This document shows, piece after piece, positions 1-9,416 of a stretch of DNA of 46,289 nt (its first letter is position 1; every line of letters begins with the position of its first letter). The notes under the pieces are model-generated. The model saw nothing but the letters and a program-made list of their open reading frames with translations, was not told where the DNA came from and ran no database searches. This stretch comes from an uncultured Pelagibacteraceae bacterium (GTDB taxonomy: Bacteria; Pseudomonadota; Alphaproteobacteria; Pelagibacterales; Pelagibacteraceae), in NCBI GenBank assembly GCA_902569785.1, contig CACFVO010000006.1:1-46289 (forward strand). Reading direction: 5' to 3'. A program made the position numbers and the translations under genes.

Positions 1-513
1 TTGCCCCTTTTCCTTTATACCTTTAGCTTTATAAGGTTCTACAGGTTTTAGATTCTTGATGTCTGCAGATATTTTAGCAACTAAATCTTTGTCTACTCCA
101 TTAATTTTTATTGTTGTTTGTTTTTCAACAGTTATTTTAATATCTTTTGGAATTTTAAAATTTACATCATGACTAAAACCTATTTGTAAGTTTAAGTTTT
201 CTCCTTTTATATTTGCTCTAAATCCTACACCGCTTAACTCTAAAACTTTTTCATGTCCCTTAGAAACACCCGTAATCGCATTATTAATTAAACTTCTATA
301 AGTACCCCACATTATAGTGGTCTTCTTATCAATTTTTTTATTTAAAGGTAGAATTTGAAATTCATTTTTTTCATTGAGTTTTGATGAAAAAATTTTATCA
401 TTAACAGTTAATTTTGTTGATCCTTTAGGGCCAGTAATAGTTAAATTTGCACCTTCTATTTTTACTGAAGACTCTTTTGGTATCAATATATTTTTTTTTC
501 CTATTTTAGACAT
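1..513 (-). CDS. rplF: 50S ribosomal protein L6, C-terminus cut by window edge
   Basis: This gene encodes ribosomal protein L6, which binds 23S rRNA near the GTPase-associated centre of the large subunit. The frame is open from an ATG at 513-511 to base 1, giving 171 codons. The family is usually about 177 residues, so only the last few are missing. The N-terminus (MSKIGKKNILIPK) and the later segment ELSGVGFRANIKGENL are typical of L6. The start codon overlaps the rpsH stop codon by one base (TAATG), which suggests translational coupling. It is the last gene visible in the S10-spc run, and the operon continues beyond the window. Confidence 0.95.
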   Translation of the reverse strand, partial: MSKIGKKNILIPKESSVKIEGANLTITGPKGSTKLTVNDKIFSSKLNEKNEFQILPLNKKIDKKTTIMWGTYRSLINNAITGVSKGHEKVLELSGVGFRANIKGENLNLQIGFSHDVNFKIPKDIKITVEKQTTIKINGVDKDLVAKISADIKNLKPVEPYKAKGIKEKGQ

Positions 514-911
514 TAAAATACTCTGCAAATTATTTCGCCACCAACGTTATTTTTTCTTGCATCAGCATCACTCATTACGCCTTTCGGTGTAGAGAGGATT
601 GCTAATCCTAGTCCGTTCATAACTTTTGGAATGCTTGTTGCTCTTGAATAAACCCTTCTTCCTGGTTTTGATATTCTTTTAATTTCCTTAATAACAGGAT
701 CTCCTTCATAATATTTAAGATTTATTTTTAAGTTAACCTTATTTTTTTCTGATTTTTCGACATAGTAATCTTTTATATAACCTTCATTTTTTAAAATCTT
801 TAAAATATTTTGTCTAAAATTAGATGAAGGTATATCTATAGAATTTAATGATCTCATTTGACCATTTCTAATTCTTGAAAACATATCTCCGATTGGATCT
901 GTTAATGTCAT
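513..911 (-). CDS. rpsH: 30S ribosomal protein S8
   Basis: S8 is a primary binder of the central domain of 16S rRNA. In E. coli it is also the repressor of the spc operon. The 132-residue product is the usual length. It has the N-terminal pattern DPIGDMFSRIRNG and the conserved C-terminus GGEIICRVF. The gene lies 7 bases after rpsN and shares one base with the rplF start. In E. coli the S8 control site lies at the start of rplE. Here rplX and rplE overlap by four bases, so I cannot tell whether that regulation exists. Confidence 0.97.
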   Translation of the reverse strand: MTLTDPIGDMFSRIRNGQMRSLNSIDIPSSNFRQNILKILKNEGYIKDYYVEKSEKNKVNLKINLKYYEGDPVIKEIKRISKPGRRVYSRATSIPKVMNGLGLAILSTPKGVMSDADARKNNVGGEIICRVF

Positions 912-918
912 ATTTCTC

Positions 919-1224
919 CTACCAACTTGATTTAGTTATACCGGGAATTTTGCCTGACGATGCCATATCTCTTAGTGCAATTCTCGATATTCTTAATTTT
1001 CTATAAACTCCATGTGGTCTGCCAGATACTTCACATCGATTTCTCACTCTTATTTTTGCTGAGTTTTTTGGCAACTTATTTAATTTTAATTGTGCAGCAA
1101 ATCTTTCAGATAACTCTAATTTTTTATTTTTTATTATCTTTTTTAATTTAGCTCTTTTATTCGCATATTTTTTTACAAGTTTTATTCTCTTTAAATTTTT
1201 TTGTATAGCGCTTGTTTTAGCCAT
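919..1224 (-). CDS. rpsN: 30S ribosomal protein S14, zinc-independent long form
   Basis: S14 assembles into the head of the small subunit. The 101-residue product is the long form without the CxxC zinc ribbon. It has a single cysteine in [16 protein letters not shown] and ends with the family signature [11 protein letters not shown]. The first 60 residues are very lysine-rich, as in other AT-rich genomes. The gene lies 8 bases after rplE and 7 bases before rpsH in the conserved spc order. No second zinc-type S14 is visible in the window. Confidence 0.97.
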   Translation of the reverse strand: MAKTSAIQKNLKRIKLVKKYANKRAKLKKIIKNKKLELSERFAAQLKLNKLPKNSAKIRVRNRCEVSGRPHGVYRKLRISRIALRDMASSGKIPGITKSSW

Positions 1225-1232
1225 TTCTTACC

Positions 1233-1784
1233 TCAATTTTTTTTATTGTTTAATGGAAAATTAAATTCTTTTAGTAGTTCTATCGTTCCTTCTCTACTTT
1301 TGCTTGTGGTTACTATTGTAACATCTAAACCTCTAATTTTATCTACTTTATCAAAATTAACTTCGGGAAATATGATGTGTTCTTTAACTCCAAAAGAATA
1401 GTTGTAAGAACGATCTATTCCTTTAGAAGTTAACCCTCTAAAGTCTTTTACTCTAGGTAAAGCAATATTTACTAGTCTGTCAATAAATTCATACATTTTA
1501 TTAGATCTTAAAGTTACTTTTACTCCTGCATTAGATCCCTTTCTTGTTTTAAAATTAGATATAGATTTTTTAAATTTTGTAATTACAGGTTTTTGTCCAG
1601 CTATTAATGACATATCATCTAGACATGATTTAAGCTTCTTTCCATCAGAGGCATCTTCACCTAAGCCCATATTTAGTATAATTTTATGAATTTTAGGAAC
1701 CTCGTGTTTATTTTTAAGATTGAGTTTACCCATCAAATTACTAATTATTTCTTTCTCATATGCTGTTTTTAATCTTGGTGTCAT
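1233..1784 (-). CDS. rplE: 50S ribosomal protein L5
   Basis: L5 binds 5S rRNA and forms part of the central protuberance. The product is 183 residues, close to the usual 179. Visible family segments are KIHKIILNMGLGED, the GQKPVITKFKKSISNFK loop, and LPRVKDFRGL followed by the IDRSYNYSFGVKEHIIFPE block. The start codon overlaps the rplX stop by four bases (ATGA), so reinitiation coupling is likely. Nothing looks unusual. Confidence 0.97.
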   Translation of the reverse strand: MTPRLKTAYEKEIISNLMGKLNLKNKHEVPKIHKIILNMGLGEDASDGKKLKSCLDDMSLIAGQKPVITKFKKSISNFKTRKGSNAGVKVTLRSNKMYEFIDRLVNIALPRVKDFRGLTSKGIDRSYNYSFGVKEHIIFPEVNFDKVDKIRGLDVTIVTTSKSREGTIELLKEFNFPLNNKKN

Positions 1785-2032
1785 TTTTTACCTGCTATTT
1801 TTTTTTCTTTTTTATTTTGGTCTAAATTTTTTACATTTGATAGATGTATAAAACTTTCTTTTGAAATTATTCCACCTTTATTTTCTTTGGTTGGTTTCAA
1901 ATGCTTTTTAATCATACCTATAGATTTAATCTTAATTTTATTCAGTTTCTTATTTATCTCTAGAATTTCTCCAGTCTTACCTTTGTCTTTGCCAGATATA
2001 ATCTTTACTTGTGTCCCTTTTTTTAAATTCAT
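1781..2032 (-). CDS. rplX: 50S ribosomal protein L24, short form
   Basis: L24 is an early large-subunit assembly protein. The N-terminal KOW motif is clear (GTQVKIISGKDKGKTGEI, about residues 5-22), followed by KHLKPTKENKGGI. At 83 residues it is shorter than the roughly 104 common in proteobacteria. The C-terminus is reduced to a lysine-rich tail, which fits genome streamlining. It starts one base after rplN ends and overlaps rplE by four bases. The rplN, rplX, rplE order is the standard spc arrangement. Confidence 0.95.
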   Translation of the reverse strand: MNLKKGTQVKIISGKDKGKTGEILEINKKLNKIKIKSIGMIKKHLKPTKENKGGIISKESFIHLSNVKNLDQNKKEKKIAGKK

Positions 2033-2033
2033 T

Positions 2034-2402
2034 TTAAAGTACCTCCGGTGCTAGAGAAATAATCTTCGTATGTCCTCGTGTTCTTAATTCACGTGTTACT
2101 GGCCCAAAAATTCTTGTCCCTATTGGTTCACCTTTTTCATCTGTTAATACAACGGCATTTTTATCAAACTGAACTTTAGATCCGTCATCTCTGTAAATTT
2201 CTTTTCTGGTTCTAACTACTACTGCTTTATGAACAGCACCTTTTTTAACTTTTCCTTTAGGTATAGCATCTTTCACACTTATTACTATGAGATCACCGAC
2301 TGAGGCGTATCTTCTTTTTGAACCGCCTAAAACTTTTATACACTCAACTCTTTTAGCTCCCGTATTATCTGCTACCATTAGTTCTGTTTGTACTTGAATC
2401 AT
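2034..2402 (-). CDS. rplN: 50S ribosomal protein L14
   Basis: L14 lies at the subunit interface, forms bridge B8 and contacts L19. I chose the ATG at 2402-2400, giving 122 residues that begin [17 protein letters not shown], the family's invariant N-terminus and length. An in-frame ATG at 2420 would add six residues not found in the family. The chosen start overlaps the rpsQ stop by one base (TAATG), the junction type seen at several places in this operon. The [20 protein letters not shown] segment is conserved. Confidence 0.97.
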   Translation of the reverse strand: MIQVQTELMVADNTGAKRVECIKVLGGSKRRYASVGDLIVISVKDAIPKGKVKKGAVHKAVVVRTRKEIYRDDGSKVQFDKNAVVLTDEKGEPIGTRIFGPVTRELRTRGHTKIISLAPEVL

Positions 2403-2629
2403 TATTTCATTACCTGCCAAGTCTTTTTTTTGGAAAATGGTTTACATTCCATAATTGAAACCTTTTCTCCTTCTTTAAATTTGTTGTCTTCATCATGTGC
2501 ATGATATTTTTTGGTTCTTTTTATTATTTTTTCATAAAAAGGATGTTTAAATTTTCTAACGACTTCAACAACAACAGTTTTATTGTTCTTTGCGCTAGTT
2601 ATCACTCCTTTTAAAATTTTTTTTGTCAT
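2402..2629 (-). CDS. rpsQ: 30S ribosomal protein S17
   Basis: S17 is a primary 16S rRNA binder in the 5' domain, with an OB fold. The 75-residue product shows the core pattern [18 protein letters not shown] followed by [23 protein letters not shown]. It is slightly shorter than the usual 80-85 residues. The start overlaps the rpmC stop by four bases and the stop overlaps the rplN start by one base. Confidence 0.96.
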   Translation of the reverse strand: MTKKILKGVITSAKNNKTVVVEVVRKFKHPFYEKIIKRTKKYHAHDEDNKFKEGEKVSIMECKPFSKKKTWQVMK

Positions 2630-2814
2630 TTTGTATTTTTAATAGTTGTATATAATCTTGCTATATTTTTTTTAATTTCATTATATTGAGCTGAATTTTC
2701 TATTTGATTATTTATCTTCTTAAATCTAATATTGAATAAATCTTTTTTCAAAGTAAGTATTTTTTTTTCAGCTTGATCTTTTGTTAATTTATTATCTTCT
2801 TTTTTTTTAGCCAT
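2626..2814 (-). CDS. rpmC: 50S ribosomal protein L29
   Basis: L29 is a small helical protein near the exit of the peptide tunnel, where the signal recognition particle and trigger factor dock. The 62-residue product has the expected length and the loosely conserved [19 protein letters not shown] helix. The sequence is divergent and lysine/asparagine-rich. Position between rplP (4-base gap) and rpsQ (4-base overlap) makes the identity secure. Confidence 0.93.
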   Translation of the reverse strand: MAKKKEDNKLTKDQAEKKILTLKKDLFNIRFKKINNQIENSAQYNEIKKNIARLYTTIKNTK

Positions 2815-2818
2815 AAAA

Positions 2819-3223
2819 TTATCTTTTAATAAATTTTGTTTTAATTGGTAATTTTGCAGATGCTTTATAAAGAGCTATCTTTGCTACTTCTTCCGTGACT
2901 CCATCTACCTCAAAGATTATTCTTCCAGGTTTTACCCTGCACGCATAATATTCCGGAGATCCTTTACCTTTACCCATTCTTACTTCTGTTGGTTTTTTTG
3001 AAACTGGAATATTTGGAAATATTCTAGTCCATACTTTTCCAGTTCTTTTCATATATCTAGTTAAAGCAACTCTGGCAGCTTCAATCTGTTTACCAATAAC
3101 TCTTTCGGGTTCCATCGCCTTAAGTCCAAATTGTCCATAGTTCAATTTTACAGCTCTCGAAGCTTTTCCATGAATTCTTCCTTTGAACGCTTTCCTGTAT
3201 TTAGTTCTTACTGGTTGCAGCAT
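2819..3223 (-). CDS. rplP: 50S ribosomal protein L16
   Basis: L16 sits near the A site and helps position aminoacyl-tRNA. The 134-residue product begins [16 protein letters not shown], as the family does. It contains [19 protein letters not shown] and the conserved [18 protein letters not shown] loop. The start lies inside the end of rpsC with a 23-base overlap, the largest overlap in the ribosomal block. Confidence 0.97.
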   Translation of the reverse strand: MLQPVRTKYRKAFKGRIHGKASRAVKLNYGQFGLKAMEPERVIGKQIEAARVALTRYMKRTGKVWTRIFPNIPVSKKPTEVRMGKGKGSPEYYACRVKPGRIIFEVDGVTEEVAKIALYKASAKLPIKTKFIKR

Positions 3224-3887
3224 TTTTAACCCTTTCCTTCTTTTCTTTTTCTACATCTTTTGCCATTAGTTCGCCTTTGTAAATCCAAACTTTAACACCA
3301 ATTATTCCATAAGTAGTTAAAGCTTCAGCAAATCCATAATCGATATCAGCTCTCAAGGTGTGAGAAGGTATGCTTCCTTCTCTTAACCATTCTGTTCTAG
3401 CTATTTCATTTCCTGCCAATCTTCCACTTAACATCACTTTTATTCCTTTTGCGTTTAATCTCATTGCTGATTGCATTGCTCTTTTCATGGCCCTTCTGTA
3501 AGCTATTCTTTTAACAAGTTGTTGAGCGATATTTTCTGCTACCAAATTAGAGTTAAGTTCTGGCTTTTTTATTTCTTTTATATTTACACTCACATCGCCG
3601 TCGGTGATTTTCATAATATTTTTTTTAATCTTCTCAATATCGGCACCTTTTTTTCCAATAACAAACCCTGGTCTAGAGGTATGGATTGAAACTTTACATT
3701 TTTTTGATGATCTTTCTATTGTGATTTCAGAAACACCTGAATTAGTTATATTTTTTTTTATATAATTTCTTATTTTGAAATCTTCTATTAAATATTTTCC
3801 AAAATCTTTTTTCTTAGCAAACCATGTTGAGTCCCAACCTCTATTGATTCCTAATCTTAGACCTATTGGATTGATCTTTTGTCCCAT
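3201..3887 (-). CDS. rpsC: 30S ribosomal protein S3
   Basis: S3 lines the mRNA entry channel and contributes to ribosomal helicase activity. The 228-residue product starts [20 protein letters not shown], the family signature. The KH domain is visible at [18 protein letters not shown] (GXXG as GKKG), and the C-terminal domain has [17 protein letters not shown]. The start shares one base with the rplV stop and the 3' end overlaps rplP by 23 bases. Confidence 0.97.
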   Translation of the reverse strand: MGQKINPIGLRLGINRGWDSTWFAKKKDFGKYLIEDFKIRNYIKKNITNSGVSEITIERSSKKCKVSIHTSRPGFVIGKKGADIEKIKKNIMKITDGDVSVNIKEIKKPELNSNLVAENIAQQLVKRIAYRRAMKRAMQSAMRLNAKGIKVMLSGRLAGNEIARTEWLREGSIPSHTLRADIDYGFAEALTTYGIIGVKVWIYKGELMAKDVEKEKKERVKNAATSKN

Positions 3888-4255
3888 TATTTAGTATCCT
3901 TTTTTTCTTTTTTTTCTTCAAGTATAATTGTAATTCTGCTGAATGGTTTTTTTATTGGACTAGCTCTTCCTTTTGCTCTTGGTCTAAATCGTTTCATTAC
4001 TAGTGATTTACCAACGTATGCTTCCTTAACAAATAAATTATCAATATCGTATTGATGATTGTTTTCTGCATTTGAAATTGCCGATTTAACTGTTTTACTA
4101 ACATCTTTTGCTATTCTTTTTCTGGTAAATTCTAAATCCCTTAAAGCTAAATCAGCTTTTTTTCCTTTAATATAATTTAATACTAAAGCTAGTTTTCTAG
4201 GACTTGATCTTACATTTTTATTTATCGCTTTAACCGTTGAGTTATTTTTTTGCAT
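3887..4255 (-). CDS. rplV: 50S ribosomal protein L22
   Basis: L22 lines the peptide exit tunnel. I chose the ATG at 4255-4253 (122 residues, starting [21 protein letters not shown]). The core matches the family, and AGGAGG at 4266-4261 lies at suitable distance upstream. An earlier in-frame ATG at 4366 would add 37 residues encoded over rpsS in another frame and has no family support. The C-terminal half shows [22 protein letters not shown], then a charged tail. The start lies 14 bases inside the end of rpsS. Confidence 0.96.
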   Translation of the reverse strand: MQKNNSTVKAINKNVRSSPRKLALVLNYIKGKKADLALRDLEFTRKRIAKDVSKTVKSAISNAENNHQYDIDNLFVKEAYVGKSLVMKRFRPRAKGRASPIKKPFSRITIILEEKKEKKDTK

Positions 4256-4565
4256 CGGCACCTCCTGGTTTAACTGGATCAGATGCAACTGCAGCAGCTT
4301 TTTTGTCTGCTGGAGTGTGTCCTTTAAATGTTCTGGTTGGTGCAAATTCACCAAGTTTATGACCAACCATTTCCTCAGAGATGGTTATAGATATAAATGA
4401 TTTTCCGTTATGAATCATAAAACTATGGCCTACAAAATCAGGGATAATTGTAGAATTTCTTGACCAAGTCTTAATTGGTTTTTTATTTGGTGTATCTTTA
4501 AGTTTATCAATCTTTTTTAATAAACTTGGATGTACAAAAGGCCCTTTCCAAACAGATCTGGTCAT
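4242..4565 (-). CDS. rpsS: 30S ribosomal protein S19 with C-terminal extension
   Basis: S19 forms a complex with S13 in the subunit head. The first 90 or so residues are standard: [18 protein letters not shown], then [14 protein letters not shown] and the [15 protein letters not shown] signature. The product is 107 residues against about 92 in E. coli. The extra Ala/Lys-rich tail contains Pro-Gly-Gly codons whose bases also form the Shine-Dalgarno sequence of rplV. The first base of the gene is also the last base region of the rplB stop (one-base overlap). Confidence 0.97.
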   Translation of the reverse strand: MTRSVWKGPFVHPSLLKKIDKLKDTPNKKPIKTWSRNSTIIPDFVGHSFMIHNGKSFISITISEEMVGHKLGEFAPTRTFKGHTPADKKAAAVASDPVKPGGADAKK

Positions 4566-5395
4566 TATCTTCTCTTCTTTCTTCTTGTTATAATTAGTTT
4601 GTCACTTCTTTTAGGTCTTCTTGTTTTCAATCCTTTTGCAGATTGACCCCAAGGTGAAACAGGACTTCTTCCACCGGATGTTTTTCCCTCTCCTCCTCCA
4701 TGAGGATGGTCAACTGGGTTCATGGCAACACCTCTTGTTTGTGGTCTTTTTCCTTTCCATCTATTTCTTCCTGCTTTGCCTATCTTAATATTTTTCTGAT
4801 CTGGATTTGAAACAACACCGATTGTAGCTACACAAGCGCTATTAACTTTTCTTGTTTCTCCAGACGATAATTTCAATATTGCATAATCGCCGTCGTACCC
4901 TGATAATGTTATACTAGAGCCTGCTGATCTAGCGAGTTTGCCTCCGTTTCCTGGTATTAGTTCAACATTATGTATTGATGTTCCAGGAGGAATATCTTTT
5001 AACTCAAGAGAATTTCCTATTTTGATTTCAGCGTCTTTACCAGACTCAATTTTATCGCCTTGTTTTAATCCTTGAGGACAGATTATATATGATTTTTCTT
5101 TGTCTTCATAAGTGATTAAAGCTATGTAAGCTGTTCTATTTGGATCGTACTCTATTCTGTCAACTGTTGCAGAAATATTTTTCTTTTTTCTAAAAAAATC
5201 GATAATTCTAAATTTGTGTTTAGAACCACCACCTATATGTCGAGATGTTATACGACCATAATTATTTCTTCCACCAGTAAAATTTTGACCTCGAGTTAAT
5301 GGTTTGTACGGAGAACCTTTCCATAAAGCACTTTTATTTACAACTACTGTGCCTCTAGTTGATTTCGTGTAAGGTTTAAAAGTTTTTAATGCCAT
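4565..5395 (-). CDS. rplB: 50S ribosomal protein L2
   Basis: L2 is required for subunit association and peptidyl transferase activity. The 276-residue product shows the expected segments: the [22 protein letters not shown] region, the SH3-like middle domain, and [19 protein letters not shown] near the C-terminus with the conserved histidine. Length matches the family (about 273-278). It lies 2 bases after rplW. Confidence 0.98.
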   Translation of the reverse strand: MALKTFKPYTKSTRGTVVVNKSALWKGSPYKPLTRGQNFTGGRNNYGRITSRHIGGGSKHKFRIIDFFRKKKNISATVDRIEYDPNRTAYIALITYEDKEKSYIICPQGLKQGDKIESGKDAEIKIGNSLELKDIPPGTSIHNVELIPGNGGKLARSAGSSITLSGYDGDYAILKLSSGETRKVNSACVATIGVVSNPDQKNIKIGKAGRNRWKGKRPQTRGVAMNPVDHPHGGGEGKTSGGRSPVSPWGQSAKGLKTRRPKRSDKLIITRRKKRR

Positions 5396-5397
5396 AT

Positions 5398-5691
5398 TTA
5401 AATTCCAGTTGTCAGATCAATACTTTGACCTTTTTTTAAAGTTACAATAGCTTTCTTATAACCAGTTTTGAAAGATTTTTTTCCTTGTTTTATTTTGAAT
5501 TTTGCTTTTCTATTAATGATATTTACTTTAATGACACTAACTTTAAATAATTTCTCAATATTTTTTTTAATAGTTTTTTTATTTGCTTTATTATGAACCT
5601 TAAAAACTGTTTTATTTTGTTCAGATAAAATAGTAGCCTTTTCAGTTATAATCGGATTTCTAATTGAGTCTATGTGATTAATTTTTTTCAT
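5398..5691 (-). CDS. rplW: 50S ribosomal protein L23
   Basis: L23 is at the tunnel exit and is the main docking site for trigger factor and the signal recognition particle. The 97-residue product has the N-terminal RNPIITEKATILSEQNKTVF pattern and the VSVIKVNIINRKAKFK strand region. It is lysine/isoleucine-rich but of normal length. The start lies 14 bases inside the end of rplD. Confidence 0.95.
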   Translation of the reverse strand: MKKINHIDSIRNPIITEKATILSEQNKTVFKVHNKANKKTIKKNIEKLFKVSVIKVNIINRKAKFKIKQGKKSFKTGYKKAIVTLKKGQSIDLTTGI

Positions 5692-6313
5692 TTAGAATCC
5701 TGTCTTGTAATTTTTTAACTGAAGAAGAAGTCATTATGACGTTTTTATATTTAAATAAATCATAAATATTAGTGCCTTCTTGTTTTATTAATTTTATATT
5801 TTTAATATTTCTTGCAGATTTATTAATGTTCTTTAAAGAGTCTTCGTCTGAAATAATTAATGCGTTAGATAAATTATTTTTAATCAAAAATTTATTAAAT
5901 TCTTTAGTTTTTTTAATTTCTTTTTTAACGTCTGCTAAAATATGTAAATTTTTGTCTGAATTTTTTTTAGATAATGTTTGAGCTAATGCTAATTTTCTTA
6001 CCTTTTTATTAATCTTTTTTACTTTATAAACCTTACCTTTTGGTCCGTGAGCAACACCACCTCCAACAAATAAAGGAGCTTTTCTACTTGCATGACGTGC
6101 ACCTCCGCTCCCCTTTTGTGCAACAATTTTGACTGTTGATCCTTTAATTTCATTTCTTTGTTTTGTTTTAGCGGTTCTTGGCTTTGAATGATTTAACTGC
6201 CAATCAATCACGAATTTTATTAATTTATGATTTATTTTTAATTTTACTATCTTATCTGACACTTCAATTGATGTAGATTTTGTTCCGTCAATATTTAATA
6301 AAGGAAATTTCAT
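5678..6313 (-). CDS. rplD: 50S ribosomal protein L4
   Basis: L4 has a globular domain and a long loop reaching the exit tunnel. The 211-residue product carries the conserved loop segment with QKGSGGARHASRKAPLFVGG and a later GPKGKVYKVKKINKKVRKLA. In E. coli, L4 represses the S10 operon through a leader before rpsJ. That leader has no room here because rpsJ follows fusA by two bases, so that mechanism is probably absent. The gene overlaps rplW by 14 bases and follows rplC by 2. Confidence 0.96.
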   Translation of the reverse strand: MKFPLLNIDGTKSTSIEVSDKIVKLKINHKLIKFVIDWQLNHSKPRTAKTKQRNEIKGSTVKIVAQKGSGGARHASRKAPLFVGGGVAHGPKGKVYKVKKINKKVRKLALAQTLSKKNSDKNLHILADVKKEIKKTKEFNKFLIKNNLSNALIISDEDSLKNINKSARNIKNIKLIKQEGTNIYDLFKYKNVIMTSSSVKKLQDRILNEKN

Positions 6314-6315
6314 TT

Positions 6316-7020
6316 TTATTTTTTACCTTTTTTTGCTTCTGCCTTTTTAATTTTAGCTTCGTGTTTTTCAACAACAGTTTTTCTAGAAATGTTTTTTACT
6401 GATTCTCTTAAATAAACTGTGGTATTTTTTGATCCGGGTATTGATCCTCTTAAATAAATCAAATCATTATCTAAATCTGATTTTATAATTTCCAAGTTTA
6501 GCATTGTTCTTACTTTATCTCCCATATGACCAGCCATTTTTTTTCCTTTGAAGACCTTACCAGGATCTTGATTCTGACCTGTTGAACCATGAGCTCTATG
6601 AGAAACAGAAACCCCATGTGAAGCTCTTAAACCTGAAAAATTCCACCTTTTCATACCGCCTGCAAAACCTTTCCCTATAGTTTTTGATCTAACATCTAAA
6701 AATTTTTTATCTTTAAATATTTCTAATCCAAATTCATTCCCCTCTTTAAATTGATCATTATTTCCAATTCTAAATTCTTTTAATATTTTTTTTGGTTCAG
6801 TTTTTTTCTTAGTAAAATAACCCTTCATTTGTTTTGTAAGTTTTGAATTCTTAATTTTGCCAAATCCAACTTTAATTGCGTTGTAACCTCTTTTATCTTT
6901 GGTGATAACATCTAAAACTCTACCTTTTTCTATCTTAATTACTGTTACAGGAACGGATTGTCCGCTCTTCATAAACTCTCGAGTCATTCCTAATTTTGTA
7001 CCTAATAATCCTATGCTCAT
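6316..7020 (-). CDS. rplC: 50S ribosomal protein L3 with lysine-rich tail
   Basis: L3 is a primary 23S rRNA assembly protein near the peptidyl transferase centre. The product begins MSIGLLGTKLGMTREF. It contains the loop segment HGSTGQNQDPGKVFKGKKMA with the glutamine that is methylated in E. coli L3. At 234 residues it is about 25 longer than E. coli L3, and the excess is a charged C-terminal tail of Lys/Ala/Glu. It lies 3 bases after rpsJ. Confidence 0.97.
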   Translation of the reverse strand: MSIGLLGTKLGMTREFMKSGQSVPVTVIKIEKGRVLDVITKDKRGYNAIKVGFGKIKNSKLTKQMKGYFTKKKTEPKKILKEFRIGNNDQFKEGNEFGLEIFKDKKFLDVRSKTIGKGFAGGMKRWNFSGLRASHGVSVSHRAHGSTGQNQDPGKVFKGKKMAGHMGDKVRTMLNLEIIKSDLDNDLIYLRGSIPGSKNTTVYLRESVKNISRKTVVEKHEAKIKKAEAKKGKK

Positions 7021-7023
7021 TTT

Positions 7024-7332
7024 TTATATCTTTATTTCTATATCTACTCCTGAAGCTAAATCTAATTTCATCAAAGCTTCAACTGTTTGAGGAGTTGGTT
7101 CAATTATATCTATTAATCTTTTATGAGTTCTCGATTCAAATTGTTCTCTACTTTTTTTATCAATGTGAGGAGATCTTAAAACTGTGTATCTTTCTATTCT
7201 TGTTGGTAATGGTATAGGTCCTTTTACTTGTGCTCCTGTCCTTTTAGCTGTATTGACAATTTCCTCCGTAGAAAGATCGAGGATCTTATTGTCGTATGCT
7301 TTTAAATGTATTCTAATATTTTGATTTTCCAT
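7024..7332 (-). CDS. rpsJ: 30S ribosomal protein S10 (NusE)
   Basis: S10 works in the small-subunit head and also in transcription antitermination as NusE, linking NusG and the ribosome. The 102-residue product matches the family: [19 protein letters not shown], the [19 protein letters not shown] loop, and [10 protein letters not shown] at the end. The ATG begins two bases after the fusA stop, so it has no promoter or leader of its own. In many bacteria a tuf gene or an S10 leader lies here. Confidence 0.98.
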   Translation of the reverse strand: MENQNIRIHLKAYDNKILDLSTEEIVNTAKRTGAQVKGPIPLPTRIERYTVLRSPHIDKKSREQFESRTHKRLIDIIEPTPQTVEALMKLDLASGVDIEIKI

Positions 7333-7334
7333 AA

Positions 7335-9410
7335 TTAAGCTAATTTTTTAGTAACTTCATCTTGAACATTTTGAGGAACTTTATCATAATGACTGAATTG
7401 CATTGTGTACTGAGCTCTTCCTTGAGTGGATGATCTTAAATTGTTAATATATCCAAACATATTTGCCAAAGGAACAGTTGCATTTATAACTGTAGCATTG
7501 CCTCTAGCCTCAGTTGATGCTACTTGGCCTCTTCTGCTATTTAAATCTCCAATAACATCTCCCATAAAGTCCTCTGGTGTTACGACTTCTACTTTCATCA
7601 TTGGTTCAAGGAGTTTTAAAGTTGCTTTAGTACATGCCTCTCTAAAACACATTCTTGAAGCTATCTCAAATGCCAGTACGCTTGAGTCAACATCATGGTG
7701 TAAACCATCTAAAATTGTAACCTTATAATCTATGACAGGAAATCCTGCAAGAATTCCACTATCGGCTACACTTATAACTCCTTTTTCTACGCCTGGTATA
7801 AATTCTTTTGGTATTGCTCCACCTTTAATCTTGTTATCTACCTCTCTACCCTTACCTGGTTCTAAAGGTTCTACATTTAAAGTTACTTTAGCAAATTGTC
7901 CTGAACCACCGCTTTGCTTTTTATGAATATAAGTAACCTCAGATGATCCAAGTATAGTTTCTCTATAAGCAACTTGTGGTGCACCGATATTGGCTTCTAC
8001 TTTAAATTCTCTCTTCATCCTGTCGACAATGATATCTAGATGTAGTTCACCCATACCTTTGATAATTGTTTGTCCCGACTCCTCATCAGAGCTTACTCTA
8101 AATGATGGATCTTCTTTAGCTAATCTGCTTAAAGCTTCACCCATTTTTTCTTGGTCAGCTTTTGTTTTAGGTTCAACTGCGATTTCGATTACTGGATCTG
8201 GGAATTCCATTGGTTCTAATAGAATAGGTATTTTCTCATCACATAAAGTATGGCCTGTAATTGTGTGTTTTAAACCAGCAAGAGCCACAATATCCCCAGT
8301 AGTTGCTTCTTTTATATCTTCTCTACTATTTGCGTGCATTAAAAGCATTCTCCCTACTCTTTCTGATTTTTCTTTTGATGAATTATAAACTGATGTTCCG
8401 GCTTGTAATTTTCCTGAGTAAATTCTTATAAATGTTAATGAACCGACAAATGGGTCATTAGCTACTTTAAAGGCTAAAGCAGAAAAAGGTTCGTTATCAG
8501 CAAACTTCATTTGAACTTTTTCTTCTGAACCTAATTTAGTTCCTTCAATTGAACCAAGATCTTTTGGACTAGGAAGATAATCAATTACTGCATCTAATAA
8601 CGGCTGAACACCCTTATTTTTAAAAGCGGAACCTGTCGTTATAGGTACAAAATTAAAACCTAAGGTTCCTTTTCTTATACATTTAATTAAATCAGATTCA
8701 GATGGTTCTTTCCCATCCAAATAAGACTCCATTAATTTTTCATCTTGTTCAACAGCTGTTTCAACCAAGTCTTTCCTGTATTGATCTGCTTTTTCTTTTA
8801 AATCAGCTGGGATTTCAACATAATCAAATTTTGCTCCTAAATCTTCATTTTGCCAAACAACACCTTTCATTTTAACTAAATCAACTACGCCTTTAAGATC
8901 AGCTTCTGAGCCGATTGGTAATTGTAAAACTAATGGTTTACAGCCTAATCTATCTTTAATCATTTCTACGCATCTATAAAAATCAGCGCCTGTTCTATCA
9001 AGTTTATTAACAAAACAAATTCTAGGTACCTTATATTTATCTGCTTGACGCCAAACAGTTTCTGACTGAGGTTCTACCCCAGCTACCCCGTCAAAAACAG
9101 CAACAGCTCCATCTAATACTTTTAATGATCTTTCAACTTCAATAGTAAAATCTACGTGTCCGGGTGTATCGATAATATTAATTCTATGATCTCTCCAAAA
9201 ACATGTTGTAGCAGCAGAAGTAATTGTAATACCTCTTTCTTGTTCCTGCTCCATCCAATCCATAGTTGCTGCACCATCATGAACTTCACCTATTTTATGA
9301 CTTTTTCCAGTGTAGTATAAAACTCTTTCGGTAGTTGTTGTTTTACCCGCATCTATATGTGCCATGATTCCAATGTTTCTATATTTATCTAATGAATATT
9401 TAGTAGCCAT
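7335..9410 (-). CDS. fusA: Translation elongation factor G
   Basis: EF-G is the GTPase that drives translocation on the ribosome. The 691-residue product is full length. GTPase motifs are visible: G1 [19 protein letters not shown], the G2 region [11 protein letters not shown]3 DTPGHVDF and G4 NKLDR. Domain IV carries the [16 protein letters not shown] segment. The gene lies 6 bases after rpsG and 2 bases before rpsJ. No adjacent tuf copy is present, and only one fusA is visible. Confidence 0.98.
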   Translation of the reverse strand: MATKYSLDKYRNIGIMAHIDAGKTTTTERVLYYTGKSHKIGEVHDGAATMDWMEQEQERGITITSAATTCFWRDHRINIIDTPGHVDFTIEVERSLKVLDGAVAVFDGVAGVEPQSETVWRQADKYKVPRICFVNKLDRTGADFYRCVEMIKDRLGCKPLVLQLPIGSEADLKGVVDLVKMKGVVWQNEDLGAKFDYVEIPADLKEKADQYRKDLVETAVEQDEKLMESYLDGKEPSESDLIKCIRKGTLGFNFVPITTGSAFKNKGVQPLLDAVIDYLPSPKDLGSIEGTKLGSEEKVQMKFADNEPFSALAFKVANDPFVGSLTFIRIYSGKLQAGTSVYNSSKEKSERVGRMLLMHANSREDIKEATTGDIVALAGLKHTITGHTLCDEKIPILLEPMEFPDPVIEIAVEPKTKADQEKMGEALSRLAKEDPSFRVSSDEESGQTIIKGMGELHLDIIVDRMKREFKVEANIGAPQVAYRETILGSSEVTYIHKKQSGGSGQFAKVTLNVEPLEPGKGREVDNKIKGGAIPKEFIPGVEKGVISVADSGILAGFPVIDYKVTILDGLHHDVDSSVLAFEIASRMCFREACTKATLKLLEPMMKVEVVTPEDFMGDVIGDLNSRRGQVASTEARGNATVINATVPLANMFGYINNLRSSTQGRAQYTMQFSHYDKVPQNVQDEVTKKLA

Positions 9411-9416
9411 AATATT

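Noticed and set aside
374-592. A plus-strand open frame of 72 codons opposite rplF/rpsH.
   Set aside because: It is antisense to well-identified ribosomal genes, has no family features, and reads as a low-complexity Phe-rich shadow.
2403-2420. A possible six-residue N-terminal extension of L14.
   Set aside because: L14 almost invariably starts MIQ at 122 residues, and the ATG at 2402 makes the TAATG junction seen elsewhere in the operon.
4256-4366. A possible 37-residue N-terminal extension of L22.
   Set aside because: It overlaps rpsS out of frame, has no family counterpart, and a strong AGGAGG supports the start at 4255.
7426-8388. Three plus-strand open frames opposite fusA.
   Set aside because: They mirror the codon pattern of EF-G on the other strand, and the EF-G protein is unmistakable across the whole interval.
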